Made by a program: the position numbers and the translations under genes. From the NCBI RefSeq assembly GCF_003363435.1, contig NZ_QRCT01000034.1:186001-250000 (forward strand): DNA of 64,000 nucleotides, written 5' to 3'. Under the pieces are notes generated by a model, which was not told the DNA's origin, did not search any database, and saw only the letters and a list, made by a program, of their open reading frames with translations. Positions within the stretch are counted from its first letter, which is position 1, and each line of letters starts with the position of its first letter. Of the stretch, positions 33,895-44,688 are shown piece after piece. The stretch comes from Anaerosacchariphilus polymeriproducens (lineage in GTDB: Bacteria; Bacillota; Clostridia; Lachnospirales; Lachnospiraceae).

Positions 33895-34839
33895 TTAAAT
33901 AATTTCTGTTGCTTTTATAAAATTTAACATATAGGATAAAATTTTATCATTATTAAAGTCAAAATGCTCTTTTTCAATCCATGTTATATTTTTCTCCCGG
34001 CGGAACCAAGTCAATTGCCTTTTTGCAAATCTTCTAGTATCTCGTTTTAATAAATAGACAGCTTCCTCTAATGAAATTTCTCTATTTAAATAAGATAGTA
34101 TTTCTTTATATCCAAGTCCCTGCATAGAAACCATATCTTTCTTCATTCCCATTTTAGCAAGCATTTCAACTTCTTTCACTAATCCTTCTTCTAGCATTTT
34201 GTCTATTCTTAAATTAATACGTTCATAAAGAAGTCCGCGTTCTGTATTTAATACAAAATATGCGAAGTTATAAGGCGATTCTTTCAGATATTCTTCTTCA
34301 TTATGTTCTGAAATTAATTTCTTCGTTTCTTTATAAAATTCTAAGGCTCTGATGATTCTTTTTGTATTATTTTCGTGAATAGAATCAGCGGCTTTTTTAT
34401 CTACATTTTGTAACATTTCATGTAGAAAGGCTGAACCTTTCTCTTTTGCAATGTTTTCTAATTCGGAACGATATTCTAAATTTGTGTCAGTTTCGGTAAA
34501 ATTAATATTTTTAAGTACCGCTTGTATATAAAAACCTGTACCTCCAACTAAAATAGGAATTTTACCTTTATTGTATATTTCCTCCATATATTTTTTTGCC
34601 AATTGCTGAAAAATCACAACATTGAACTCTTCGTCCGGTAAAATTTCATCTACCAGATAATGAGGGATACCCTGCATTTCATCTGGCGTAATTTTTGCAG
34701 TTCCAATATTCATATATTTATATACTTGCATAGAATCAGCTGAAATAATTTCACCATTTACTTTTTTTGCCAGCTGGATTGATAATTCTGTTTTTCCAAC
34801 TGCTGTTGGACCTGTTAAAACAATAAGTGGTTTCTTCAT
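33895..34839 (-). CDS. miaA: tRNA dimethylallyltransferase
   Basis: MiaA adds the isopentenyl group to A37 of tRNAs reading U-starting codons. The 314 residues begin MKKPLIVLTGPTAVGKTELS with the P-loop at 10-17; ISADSMQVYKYMNIGTAK, ILVGGTGFYIQAVL, GLGYKEILSYL and KRDTRRFAKRQLTWFRR are the substrate-binding motifs. I start at the ATG at 34839 after ATAGGAAAG; an ATG five codons earlier has a poorer site. It follows mutL by 16 bases. Confidence 0.96.
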   Translation of the reverse strand: MKKPLIVLTGPTAVGKTELSIQLAKKVNGEIISADSMQVYKYMNIGTAKITPDEMQGIPHYLVDEILPDEEFNVVIFQQLAKKYMEEIYNKGKIPILVGGTGFYIQAVLKNINFTETDTNLEYRSELENIAKEKGSAFLHEMLQNVDKKAADSIHENNTKRIIRALEFYKETKKLISEHNEEEYLKESPYNFAYFVLNTERGLLYERINLRIDKMLEEGLVKEVEMLAKMGMKKDMVSMQGLGYKEILSYLNREISLEEAVYLLKRDTRRFAKRQLTWFRREKNITWIEKEHFDFNNDKILSYMLNFIKATEII

Positions 34840-34855
34840 AATCTTTCCTATCATA

Positions 34856-36730
34856 TTATAATATTCTTTGAAATTTCTTTTCTAATTCATATTTTGACAT
34901 TGAAATAATGGTTGGTCGTCCATGTGGACAATGATAGGGATTTTCTAATTCCATTAATTGTTCAATTAAATTCTGAGCTTCTAAATTAGAATATTTATGA
35001 TTCCCTTTTACTGCCGCTTTACAAGACATAGATGCTATTTTTTCTAAAATGACATCTTCTGTAGCCGCACCTAAATTTTCAGCCAGACCATCTATTATTT
35101 CAATAAATAAATCTTTTCCTAATAATCCAAATAAATTGCTGGGTACTCCATTAATTATAAATTCATTGCCGCCAAAAGACTCAATGATAAATCCTATTTT
35201 TTCAAAAATTTTAAGATATTTGTTTAAAAGTTCCTGCTCTTTCATAGATAAAGTTATTAAGATAGGTGGGCTTATCATTTGGCTTGCATGTTCTTTAGAA
35301 TCTAAAGACGCTAATGTTTTTTCATAAAGTACTTTTTCATGAGCAGCATGCTGATCCATAATAAACATTTTGTCTTGATATTGTATAATCCAATAAGTAT
35401 CGAAAACTTGACCAATAATTTCATGTTTTGCTTTAGCCTCTTTTGATAATAATTTCCCATCAAATAATTCTAACTGTTCGGATTCTTTTTCTATTACAGG
35501 AGTTGTCTTTGATGATTCATTTGTTTCTAAAATTAAATTATTTTTTACTACTGGTACAGGTGTATCCGTATTGCTTATTGAAATATTCTTTTGATATAGA
35601 TTATTTTCTTTAAAAGTCTCTAAGCGCTTTTTTTCAAAAGGTTCTGGAATAGCCGCCTGTTTTTGAATGAATTCTTTCATTTTACTAATTCTTTTATTTT
35701 CTGGTTTTTTGTTTGCACTTATTTCAACTTCCGGAATTAATTCTCGTTTTTGTAGTCTGTTATAGACTGTATCATGAATAAATTGATATATTTCTTCCTT
35801 ATTACTAAAACGTAATTCCATTTTAGTTGGATGTACATTTATATCTAATAATTCACCCTTTATTGAAAAGTGCAGCACTGTAAAAGGATATTTATGCTGC
35901 ATCATAAAATTCTTATATGCTTGTTCAATTCCTTTTGAAATTATATTGCTTTTTACATAACGCCCATTAATAAAATAATTTTCAAAATTCCGGTTTCCTC
36001 TGGAAATAACCGGCTTTCCTATAAAACCTTCGATTTTAATATCTCCAAGTTCTTCTTGTATTTCCAGTAACTCCTTAGAAATTTCTCTTCCATAAATGTG
36101 ATATATAATATCCTTTAAATTGGTATTTCCGGATGTGTGAAGTTTAATCTGTCCATTATTGATGAACTTAAAGGAAATATTAGGGTGTGATAATGCTAAT
36201 CTTTGTAAAAGTTCACTAATATAATTTCCCTCCGTTGTTGGTGATTTTAGGAACTTTTGTCTGGCAGGTGTATTATAAAAAAGATTTCGTATAAGAAAAG
36301 TTGTTCCATCAGGAGCCCCGATTTCTTCCATACTTTTTTCTTGACTACCTTCAATAATATATCGGACTCCCAGCAATTCTTTTGCAGGCTTCGAGATTAA
36401 TTCCACTTGTGCTACTGCGGCAATACTCGATAATGCTTCCCCGCGAAATCCTAAAGATGAAACAGTCATTAAATCTTCTACTGATTGTATTTTGCTTGTA
36501 GAATGACGTAAAAAAGCTAATGGAACTTCTTCTTTTTTTATTCCACATCCATTATCTGTAATTCGTATAAAGGAAATTCCACCTTCCTTTATTTCTACGG
36601 TAATAGCTGTAGAACCTGCATCTATTGCATTCTCAACTAATTCTTTCACCACTGATGAAGGACGTTCTATTACTTCGCCTGCGGCAATCTTATCAATTGT
36701 TTTTTGATCTAATACTGCTATATTCGACAT
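34856..36730 (-). CDS. mutL: DNA mismatch repair protein MutL
   Basis: A 624-residue MutL with an N-terminal GHKL ATPase (IAAGEVIERPSSVVKELVENAIDAG; TDNGCGI; SLGFRGEALSSIAAV), a variable linker (about 330-430) and a C-terminal domain. The DQHAAHEKVLYE sequence is the endonuclease metal motif DQHAxxE, so this MutL should nick DNA itself, as expected in bacteria without MutH. CPHGRPT near the end is the other metal-binding piece. It follows mutS by 15 bases. Confidence 0.97.
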   Translation of the reverse strand: MSNIAVLDQKTIDKIAAGEVIERPSSVVKELVENAIDAGSTAITVEIKEGGISFIRITDNGCGIKKEEVPLAFLRHSTSKIQSVEDLMTVSSLGFRGEALSSIAAVAQVELISKPAKELLGVRYIIEGSQEKSMEEIGAPDGTTFLIRNLFYNTPARQKFLKSPTTEGNYISELLQRLALSHPNISFKFINNGQIKLHTSGNTNLKDIIYHIYGREISKELLEIQEELGDIKIEGFIGKPVISRGNRNFENYFINGRYVKSNIISKGIEQAYKNFMMQHKYPFTVLHFSIKGELLDINVHPTKMELRFSNKEEIYQFIHDTVYNRLQKRELIPEVEISANKKPENKRISKMKEFIQKQAAIPEPFEKKRLETFKENNLYQKNISISNTDTPVPVVKNNLILETNESSKTTPVIEKESEQLELFDGKLLSKEAKAKHEIIGQVFDTYWIIQYQDKMFIMDQHAAHEKVLYEKTLASLDSKEHASQMISPPILITLSMKEQELLNKYLKIFEKIGFIIESFGGNEFIINGVPSNLFGLLGKDLFIEIIDGLAENLGAATEDVILEKIASMSCKAAVKGNHKYSNLEAQNLIEQLMELENPYHCPHGRPTIISMSKYELEKKFQRIL

Positions 36731-36745
36731 TAGAATTCCTCCATT

Positions 36746-39397
36746 TTATTTTCTGCTTTTTATAACATTTTGAAACTTATATAAAATATTTAATGCCTCT
36801 ATTGGTGTTAAATTTGCAATATCTAATGATTTAAGTTCTAAAACGACTTCATCATCTTCTTTTGAAGAATTATCAAAGAGAGAAAGTTGTGTTGCTTCCT
36901 CTACTATAGTTTCCGTTCCAAAAGATCGCTCGATTTCTTGCTCGGTTATAATATTTTTTGCATTTAAAGCGATATCTGCATCACTTAGCTGTTCTACCAG
37001 TACTTTTGCTCTTTCTATTATCGGTTCTGGAACGCCTGCTAATTTGGCTACTTGAATACCATAACTTTTGTCTGCTCCACCTTTAATAATCTTTCGTAAA
37101 AAAACGATATCCTCTCCTTGCTCTTTGACAGCAATGCAATAATTATTTACACTATTTAACTTACCTTCCAATTCTGTCAATTCATGATAATGTGTAGCAA
37201 AAAGAGTTTTGGCACCTAAAAGTTTTGGATTACTGATATGTTCAACAACAGCCCAGGCAATACTAAGTCCATCAAAGGTACTTGTTCCACGACCTATTTC
37301 ATCTAATATAAGTAAACTATTTTTGGTTGCGTTACGTAATATGTTTGCGACCTCGGTCATTTCTACCATAAAAGTGCTTTGTCCGGAAGCAAGGTCATCA
37401 GATGCTCCGACTCTTGTGAAAATCCGATCAACAATTCCTACATCTGCACTTTTAGCTGGCACAAAGCATCCAATCTGAGCCAACAGAACAATTAATGCTG
37501 TTTGTCTCATATAGGTAGATTTACCTGCCATGTTAGGTCCGGTAATAATAGAGATACGCTGATTTTCATTGTCCAATATTGTGTCGTTTGCAATAAAAAG
37601 ATCGTTTGTTATCATTTTTTCAACTACAGGATGACGTCCATCTTTAATTTGAATCAGACCGTTTTTATTTATTTTTGGCCTGCAATATTGATTTCTCTCT
37701 GCAACTAATGCAAGTGAAGTAAAGACATCCAACTTAGCAATTGCTTTTGCAGTATTTTGAATCCTTAAAACTTGTTCTGCAATCATATCTCTAATTTCTG
37801 TAAAGAGTTGATATTCTAATGCATATAATTTATCTTCAGCTCCTAAAATCATATCTTCTAATTCTTTTAATTCCGGTGTTATGTATCTTTCCGCATTTGC
37901 TAATGTTTGTTTCCGGGTATAGTGTTCCGGAACTAAATCCCGATATGAATTAGTAACCTCTAAATAATAACCAAATACTTTGTTATATTTTATTTTTAGA
38001 TTTTTAATACCAGTCTGCTCTCTTTCTTTTGATTCTAATTGAGCAAGCCATGTTTTTCCTTCTGTTTTGGCATTTCTTAGCTGGTCTACTTCTTTTGAAT
38101 AGCCTTCTTTGATAATTCCACCTTCACGAATGGTAATTGGGGGTTCATCAAGTATAGAGCGTTCTACCAGTGAGTGCAGATCTTCTAATATATCGAATTG
38201 TTGTAACAATTTACGTATTAAATTTGCTTCAAAATCTTCTGCAATCTGCTTAATATATGGAAGCATAGACAAAGAATTTTTAAAAGCAATCAAATCTCTA
38301 GGATTTGCAGACTGATAACTGATACGACCTATTAATCGCTCCAAATCATAAATAGGAGACAAATATTCTCTGATTTCCTCTCTGGATATCACTTTTTGAT
38401 TCAGTTCATCGATACAATCTAAGCGCTCTTCAATTTCGTCTAAATCAATTAACGGCTGTTCAATGAAGCTTCGAAGCATTCGAGCTCCCATAGCCGTTTT
38501 CGTCCTATCTAATACCCATAATAACGAACCTCTTTTTTGTTTTTCTCTTAATGTTTCAACTAATTCTAAATTACGTCTTGTTGAACTATCTATCAACATA
38601 AACATCCCTGTAGAATATGGTTTTAATGTAGTCATATGTGACAGACTGTTTTTTTGAGTTTCCAATAAATATTGTAATAAAGATCCTGCACCAATGATTC
38701 CGCAGCAATAATCAGTAATTCCTAAACCTGCTAAATTATTTATTTTAAAATGATCTTTTAGTATTCTTTGACAAAGTTCTTCATCAAAATACCATGATTC
38801 CAAAGTATATACTGTAATATTTAAACGATTTTTCAAATCTTCTAAATCAACACCGCTCATTTGAAATGCTTCATTACAAATGATTTCAGAAGGCATGAAT
38901 TTATTGATTTCATCTATTAATTTTCTTGCTGAATCAATCTCTGTAACAAAATAGTCTCCGGTTGTAATATCGGCAACAGAGAGACCAAATAGATTTTCAA
39001 ACAAAACAATACACATTATGTAATTATTTTTGCTTTCATCAAGAGCCTGTGGATTGAAATTCGTTCCTGGAGTAACGACCCTGACGACTTCTCTTTTCAC
39101 AATTCCTTTGGTTAATTTTGGATCTTCTACCTGTTCACAAATAGCAACTTTATAGCCTTTTGATACTAGTTTGTTAAGATATCCTTCCACTGCATGATAA
39201 GGTACACCGCACATAGGTGCTCGTTCTTCTTGTCCACAGTTTTTACCTGTTAAAGTAATTTCTAATTCCTTCGATGCTGTTAATGCGTCATCAAAAAACA
39301 TCTCATAAAAATCACCTAATCTATAAAATAAAATGCAGTCACTATATTCTTTTTTGGTTTCCATATACTGTTGCATCATAGGAGTTAATTGTGTCAA
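36746..39397 (-). CDS. mutS: DNA mismatch repair protein MutS
   Basis: An 883-residue MutS. Domain I has FYRLGDFYEMFFDDA, the Phe-x-Glu mismatch-sensing motif; the ATPase has GPNMAGKSTYMRQ, DDLASGQSTFMVEM, ILDEIGRGTSTFDG and FATHYHEL. The C-terminal part has ATQLSLF, which looks like a beta-clamp-binding peptide. Translation appears to start at a TTG (39397) behind AAGGT, the only start giving the normal N-terminus LTPMMQQYMETK. Confidence 0.97.
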   Translation of the reverse strand: MTQLTPMMQQYMETKKEYSDCILFYRLGDFYEMFFDDALTASKELEITLTGKNCGQEERAPMCGVPYHAVEGYLNKLVSKGYKVAICEQVEDPKLTKGIVKREVVRVVTPGTNFNPQALDESKNNYIMCIVLFENLFGLSVADITTGDYFVTEIDSARKLIDEINKFMPSEIICNEAFQMSGVDLEDLKNRLNITVYTLESWYFDEELCQRILKDHFKINNLAGLGITDYCCGIIGAGSLLQYLLETQKNSLSHMTTLKPYSTGMFMLIDSSTRRNLELVETLREKQKRGSLLWVLDRTKTAMGARMLRSFIEQPLIDLDEIEERLDCIDELNQKVISREEIREYLSPIYDLERLIGRISYQSANPRDLIAFKNSLSMLPYIKQIAEDFEANLIRKLLQQFDILEDLHSLVERSILDEPPITIREGGIIKEGYSKEVDQLRNAKTEGKTWLAQLESKEREQTGIKNLKIKYNKVFGYYLEVTNSYRDLVPEHYTRKQTLANAERYITPELKELEDMILGAEDKLYALEYQLFTEIRDMIAEQVLRIQNTAKAIAKLDVFTSLALVAERNQYCRPKINKNGLIQIKDGRHPVVEKMITNDLFIANDTILDNENQRISIITGPNMAGKSTYMRQTALIVLLAQIGCFVPAKSADVGIVDRIFTRVGASDDLASGQSTFMVEMTEVANILRNATKNSLLILDEIGRGTSTFDGLSIAWAVVEHISNPKLLGAKTLFATHYHELTELEGKLNSVNNYCIAVKEQGEDIVFLRKIIKGGADKSYGIQVAKLAGVPEPIIERAKVLVEQLSDADIALNAKNIITEQEIERSFGTETIVEEATQLSLFDNSSKEDDEVVLELKSLDIANLTPIEALNILYKFQNVIKSRK

Positions 39398-39445
39398 TTT
39401 TTTTACCTTCCTTATTATGAATTTATATTTTTATGTTACCTGATT

Positions 39446-41047
39446 TTAACTATTATAATACTTCTTATATTTTTTCGCAATTGCTTCTGCTACCTTTAGA
39501 CCGTCCATAGCTGCTGACATGATACCTCCTGCATAACCTGCCCCTTCACCACAGGGGTAAAGTCCTTTTACTTTACTTTCAAAGAAAGTATCTCTTGGTA
39601 TCCTCACTGGTGAAGATGTTCTACTCTCAACACCAGAAAGTATGGCATCCTCTTTACTAAATCCTTTTATATTATGTTCAAATTGCATAATTCCCATTTT
39701 TAAACTATCTGCCACAGTTTTTGGAATAATTTGATTTAAATCAGAAAATTTCCAATTTCCTTTTATACATGTATCAAAATCACCAAAAGTCGTACTTGAT
39801 TTGTTATTACAAAAATCACCAAATAATTGGATGGGAATCCTGCCTTCTCCTGCTAAATATGCGGCCTCTTCTAATCTCTGTTGATATTCCATACCTGCTA
39901 ATGGCCCTTGATACTCAAAATCTTCTGGGGTAACAGTTACAATAATTGCACTGTTTGCATTTTGACTATTACGGCTATGATAGCTCATTCCGTTCACTGC
40001 GAGCCGTTTGGGCTCAGAAGAAGCATTTACTACATATCCACCAGGACACATGCAAAAGGAATAAACTCCTCGTTTATTTTCTAAAGTAGTTGCTAATTTG
40101 TAAGAAGCATTTGGTAATATTTCATGAAACTTTACTCCATATTGAGAATTATTAATCAAACTTTGTGGATGTTCTATTCTAACTCCGATTGCAAAAGCTT
40201 TTGATGTCATTTCGATCAATGGCTTCTGAGATAACATTTGAAAAGTATCTCTTGCACTATGCCCTATTGCTAAAATGACAAGGTCTGTTAAAATCCTTTC
40301 ATGATTTTTCAACTCTACACCTGAGACTTTACCATCTTTAATTAATAAGTCTTTCATGCAAGTATCAAAATAAATATCGCCACCATATTCTAAAATTTTA
40401 TTTCTAATATTTTTCACTACATCGACTAAAATATCGGTCCCTATATGAGGTTTATTGATATAAAGAATTTCTTCGGGAGCACCAGCTTTAACAAAAATTT
40501 CTAACACTTTCCGGTTTCTGCCAGTGGGATCTTTCACTAATGTATTTAATTTACCATCTGAAAAAGTTCCTGCACCGCCTTCTCCGAATTGAACATTACT
40601 TTCCGAATTTAAGCTTTCTCCATCCCAAAAATTATCTACTGTAATTTTACGCTTCTCAACAGATTCTCCTCTTTCAATTAGAATTGGTGCATATCCTGCT
40701 TTTGCAAGCATAAGTCCGCAAAATAATCCGGCTGGTCCGCTTCCTACAATGACCGGACGGCTTTTCATCTGATTTATACCTGGGTCAGGAAATTGATAAA
40801 AATCCTTTTTTGCTATGGATACATGTTTGTTTTTTGTCCTTTTTATTATCTCAGAAGGTTCTTTCACCTCAACGTCTATAGTATAGACATATTTGATTTC
40901 GCTCTTTTTTCTTGCATCTATCGACTTTTTTACAATTTCAACTGCTATTATTTCATGAGAAGATACTCTTAATGTCTTCTCTATTACTTTAAACATATCT
41001 TCTTTTGTATGGTTTAATTCTAATTTTACTTGCTGTATTCGTATCAT
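39446..41047 (-). CDS. FAD-dependent oxidoreductase, COG2509-like
   Basis: A 533-residue flavoprotein. Residues 1 to about 90 form a small alpha/beta domain, then GSGPAGLFCGLMLAKAGY (from 102) binds FAD, and PCGEGAGYAGGIMSAAMDGLKVAEAI near the C-terminus closes the FAD site. The family is common in Clostridia and has no proven reaction. It follows another flavoprotein by one base, so the two are co-translated; both contain Rossmann folds but are unlike in sequence. Confidence 0.85.
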   Translation of the reverse strand: MIRIQQVKLELNHTKEDMFKVIEKTLRVSSHEIIAVEIVKKSIDARKKSEIKYVYTIDVEVKEPSEIIKRTKNKHVSIAKKDFYQFPDPGINQMKSRPVIVGSGPAGLFCGLMLAKAGYAPILIERGESVEKRKITVDNFWDGESLNSESNVQFGEGGAGTFSDGKLNTLVKDPTGRNRKVLEIFVKAGAPEEILYINKPHIGTDILVDVVKNIRNKILEYGGDIYFDTCMKDLLIKDGKVSGVELKNHERILTDLVILAIGHSARDTFQMLSQKPLIEMTSKAFAIGVRIEHPQSLINNSQYGVKFHEILPNASYKLATTLENKRGVYSFCMCPGGYVVNASSEPKRLAVNGMSYHSRNSQNANSAIIVTVTPEDFEYQGPLAGMEYQQRLEEAAYLAGEGRIPIQLFGDFCNNKSSTTFGDFDTCIKGNWKFSDLNQIIPKTVADSLKMGIMQFEHNIKGFSKEDAILSGVESRTSSPVRIPRDTFFESKVKGLYPCGEGAGYAGGIMSAAMDGLKVAEAIAKKYKKYYNS

Positions 41048-41048
41048 A

Positions 41049-42278
41049 TTAATCCCTCATTGCTGCATGTATTCCTGCGACATAACCACTTGACCATGCC
41101 CATTGCAGATTATAACCACCACAAGTACCATCAATATCAATCATTTCTCCTGCAAAGAATAATTGAGATACTAATTTGGATTCCAAAGTTTTATTATTAA
41201 TTTCTGTTGTAGATATTCCACCTGCTGTTACCTGAGCATTTTCAAATGAATTTGCTGCTATGATATCAATAGAAAATGTTTTGATTTTTTTTACTAAAAC
41301 TTCAATTTGTTCGAACTTTATTCCGTTTGCATTTTGATTAAGATTTATGCCTGATTCTTTAAGGAGAACGTTGCCCAGTTTTTTATTAATAAATCCAATG
41401 AAACATTCTTCTGCTGTTTTATTTCTACTATGTTTAAATCGATTTTTTAAATAATGTTTTAATTCTTCTTCATTCATCTGTGGATTAAAATCAAGGATAG
41501 CAGAAACTTTTTTATATTTAAGCAATTCCAATGACGCAAAACGACTAATCTGCATAACCGGTATTCCTGAAATTCCATATTTTGTTAGTTGAATCTCTCC
41601 ATATTCACTGGCTAAAAGCATGGAATTTGACCACAATTGCACATTTCCTTCTATTCGGATTCCTGCTAATTCTTTAAAAAATGATTGTTTTGCTTTTAAT
41701 TGAACTAATGCAGGTACCATAGACAAGACAGTATGTCCAAATTCTTTGACATATAGAAAACCACTTCCATCTGAACCAGTCACAGGTGCTGCTTTGCCAC
41801 CTATTGCCATGATACACGCATCACTTTTATATTCTTTTAAATTAGTATTAATTATGAATTGATTTCTGATTTTTTTTATTCCGTTAATTTTGCATTCACA
41901 GATTATTTCTACATTCAAATTTTCTAATTCCATTCTTAATACGTCCAAAACTGAAGAAGCCTGCTCAGAATTAGGATAAATATATCCATTTTTATCTTTT
42001 ATTAAAATTCCCATTGCATGAAAAAAGTCCAGTGTTTCTTTAACGCCAAATTGTTCAAATACCGGCAAGATAAACTCTGGATTATTTCCATTATATTTTT
42101 TGATATCCTGATTCAGATTGGTTATGTTACATTTTCCATTTCCAGTGGATAAAATCTTTTTACCAATCCGTTTCATATGCTCTAATATTGTAACATCTGC
42201 ACCACTTCTTGATGCTGCAATCGCAGCAACTATACCAGAAGCACCGCCACCGATTACAATCACTTTTTTCTTACTCAT
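41049..42278 (-). CDS. BaiN/RdsA-type NAD(P)/FAD-dependent oxidoreductase
   Basis: A 409-residue flavoprotein of the HI0933/BaiN family. IGGGASGIVAAIAA at the N-terminus binds FAD; RIGKKILSTGNGKCNITN, GIPVMQISRFA, QVTAGGISTTEIN and FAGEMIDIDGTCGGYNLQWAWSSG are family signatures. BaiN was tied to bile acid metabolism in one species, but the family is far wider, so no such role is claimed. It is followed after one base by the COG2509-like gene. Confidence 0.9.
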   Translation of the reverse strand: MSKKKVIVIGGGASGIVAAIAASRSGADVTILEHMKRIGKKILSTGNGKCNITNLNQDIKKYNGNNPEFILPVFEQFGVKETLDFFHAMGILIKDKNGYIYPNSEQASSVLDVLRMELENLNVEIICECKINGIKKIRNQFIINTNLKEYKSDACIMAIGGKAAPVTGSDGSGFLYVKEFGHTVLSMVPALVQLKAKQSFFKELAGIRIEGNVQLWSNSMLLASEYGEIQLTKYGISGIPVMQISRFASLELLKYKKVSAILDFNPQMNEEELKHYLKNRFKHSRNKTAEECFIGFINKKLGNVLLKESGINLNQNANGIKFEQIEVLVKKIKTFSIDIIAANSFENAQVTAGGISTTEINNKTLESKLVSQLFFAGEMIDIDGTCGGYNLQWAWSSGYVAGIHAAMRD

Positions 42279-42350
42279 AATTCACCTCAAAATTCCCTTT
42301 GACTTCTCAATTATAGGTGATTTATTCATATGAATCAAGTTATTTTGCTC

Positions 42351-42905
42351 TTAACTCGTGTAAGTTTCCAAAAAACTATAAAGATGACTTAAGTTTTCAA
42401 TTGGTTTTAGATTTTTTATTTCTTCTTGTATTTCTTTTGGAAGAATAGAAACTGCTATATCTGTATAGGTATATACTGTTTTTTTATCTGAAAGCAATAC
42501 TGTAATATAACCATTTTCTTCCTTTAAATAATATTCATATTTTTCTTTCAATTGTTTCTGCTTTACGACAATTCTTTCTGGTGAAAAAGAAACGAGTTCA
42601 ACACCATCTAGAGCTTCATTAACTTCATCTCTTGTACAGCCAATTAAATTCTCTGGTATCATTGTAGTTTTTTCTTCTAATATTTCATTTTCATTATTGA
42701 TTATGTTAATAATATATTTTGTATTTCTTGTCACTACGCTAGGATTATTAGTATCTGCTTGAATTAACTCATTTTCCATTTCTTTCTCTTGTTTTTCTTT
42801 TGCCTGTTTTTCAAAATTTTTTTCTGCATAATAATAACTAATTTGGTAAGCTCCAATGGATACTAAAACAACAAGTAAAAAGCTGATCCCATATACTTTT
42901 TTCAT
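42351..42905 (-). CDS. Membrane-anchored protein with BofC-like C-terminal domain
   Basis: A 184-residue protein with an N-terminal membrane segment (about residues 4-24), a Lys/Glu-rich helical stretch, and a C-terminal part from about 125 (YYLKEENGYITVLLS ... VYTYTDIAVSILPKEIQEEIKNL ... SHLYSFLETY) that resembles the BofC C-terminal domain. In Bacillus, BofC inhibits the SpoIVB protease during spore formation. The resemblance is by eye and confined to the C-terminus; a general function is not established. Next to a SpoVB-type gene, a sporulation role is plausible. Confidence 0.6.
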   Translation of the reverse strand: MKKVYGISFLLVVLVSIGAYQISYYYAEKNFEKQAKEKQEKEMENELIQADTNNPSVVTRNTKYIINIINNENEILEEKTTMIPENLIGCTRDEVNEALDGVELVSFSPERIVVKQKQLKEKYEYYLKEENGYITVLLSDKKTVYTYTDIAVSILPKEIQEEIKNLKPIENLSHLYSFLETYTS

Positions 42906-42981
42906 AGGAACATCCCTCCTTTTGTATATAGTATCAGCTTGTTAGTCTATTTTTATTCAATATTTACCATTATTTCCTAAT

Positions 42982-44652
42982 TCATTTTATTAAGTGAATT
43001 TTTTTCCCGAACGATAAAATTAAATTACCTTTTGGTAATCTTTTTATTTCTTCTTCCGTCAATGCTTTAAATGCTAATAAAAGAATTCCATATACAAGTG
43101 CACCTAATATAATTGATATTACTACGCCCAATTTATTATTATCAAGTCCTTTATGTATTCCTGAATAAACTAAATATACGACAACTCCCATTAGAATCGA
43201 TGAAATACATGGAATTATAAAAGACCTTTTTATTTCCTGTTTATAACCAATGAATTTTCTTATTGCCATACCATTTAATAAACACATTAAAAAAGCAAAT
43301 ATAATATTGGAATAAATCACTGCATAAATTTTGAGATTAAAAAATTGTAACATAATAATTAATGATATTAGATGTATTATAAGAGAAATAACAGCATTAA
43401 TTACTGGAGTCTTCATTCTATTTATCCCTTGCAATAAACCATTTGATAATGTCGATAATGAGGTAAATATAATTACAACAGCTCCTGATTGAAGTAATCT
43501 TGTTGCAATTGTCATAGATTCTGTGGAAGATCCATTAAACAAAAAATGTAAAATAGGTGATGCCAAAACGCCCATACCAATGGCACAAGGAAAAGCCACA
43601 ATCATAACAAATCGAATTGCTGTTTCAATCTTAGCTTTCATTTCATTTTTATCTCCAAGTGCAACCGCTATACTAAGCCCAGGAGTAACAGAAGAAGCAA
43701 CGGCACTTGCAATTGCAATTGGTACATTTGTAAGAACTTTATATTTACCACTAAATATCCCCCACATTTGTGATCGTACATCTGCACTAAGACCATGCTG
43801 CAGCATAGGAGATTTAAAAATACCCTGATCCAAAATACCACTGATATTGTATACTGTTGTACTTAATATAACTGGTACAATAGTCATCATCAGTACATAA
43901 AATATCTTTCTATAAGATTCCTTTTTAGAGTAACGATCTCTTCGTATCTGCCTTTTCAAAACAGGACGATACATGAAAAATATCATTAACATAAAAACCA
44001 ATGCTGTCAATGCACCTGCACCTGTACCTAAAGTTCCTCCGGCAGCACCATAAGCAGCACTATAACTTTTTGCATCCCCTAAAACTGCACCTATTTTTTT
44101 CCCATATGAAAATAAGAAATATGCAGCACCGACACTCACTATTGCATTTATTATTTGTTCTGCTATTTGTGAAATTGCGGTTGGAATCATTGTTCCATTT
44201 CCTTGAAAGAATCCTCTTAGAACACCAAGTATAGCAACAATAATAAGAGCCGGTATCAATGCTCGCAGAGCAAAAAAGCTCATTGGGGTATTGAAAAGTC
44301 TTGCAGTTAAAAATCTGGAAAATACAAATGTAAACGTTGCAACAACAATTCCAGAAATAATTGCAAATACCAAAGCTCCCCGAAAAATCCGGTATGCATT
44401 TTTTCGCTCTCCCTTAGCAAGCCTGGCTGAAACAAGTTTTGAAACAGCCAAAGGTAAACTATAAGAAGATATTAATAATAGTAAGTTATAAATTTCATAT
44501 GCATTTGAATAATAGTCGTTACCAATATCTCCAATAATTTTAGTTAATGGTATACGGTATACAGCACCTATAATACGTACAATAATAGACGAAATTGCTA
44601 GTATCGAACCTTGTACTAGAAAATTTGATTTTTTTTTCTTCTTCGAGCTCAT
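42982..44652 (-). CDS. SpoVB/MurJ-like flippase of the MVF superfamily
   Basis: A 556-residue protein with about 14 hydrophobic segments and a very basic N-terminus. ISSIIVRIIGAVYRIPLTKIIGD, SLPLAVSKLVSARLAKGERK and FFQGNGTMIPTAISQIAEQI are typical of the SpoVB group, which moves lipid-linked precursors across the membrane during spore cortex or wall synthesis. Several paralogues usually exist per genome, so the developmental stage is not certain. It has its own AGGTGAAAT site and a 76-base spacer before the BofC-like gene. Confidence 0.88.
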   Translation of the reverse strand: MSSKKKKKSNFLVQGSILAISSIIVRIIGAVYRIPLTKIIGDIGNDYYSNAYEIYNLLLLISSYSLPLAVSKLVSARLAKGERKNAYRIFRGALVFAIISGIVVATFTFVFSRFLTARLFNTPMSFFALRALIPALIIVAILGVLRGFFQGNGTMIPTAISQIAEQIINAIVSVGAAYFLFSYGKKIGAVLGDAKSYSAAYGAAGGTLGTGAGALTALVFMLMIFFMYRPVLKRQIRRDRYSKKESYRKIFYVLMMTIVPVILSTTVYNISGILDQGIFKSPMLQHGLSADVRSQMWGIFSGKYKVLTNVPIAIASAVASSVTPGLSIAVALGDKNEMKAKIETAIRFVMIVAFPCAIGMGVLASPILHFLFNGSSTESMTIATRLLQSGAVVIIFTSLSTLSNGLLQGINRMKTPVINAVISLIIHLISLIIMLQFFNLKIYAVIYSNIIFAFLMCLLNGMAIRKFIGYKQEIKRSFIIPCISSILMGVVVYLVYSGIHKGLDNNKLGVVISIILGALVYGILLLAFKALTEEEIKRLPKGNLILSFGKKIHLIK

Positions 44653-44688
44653 ATTTCACCTCAAGCATATACCGCAATTCATTGTTAT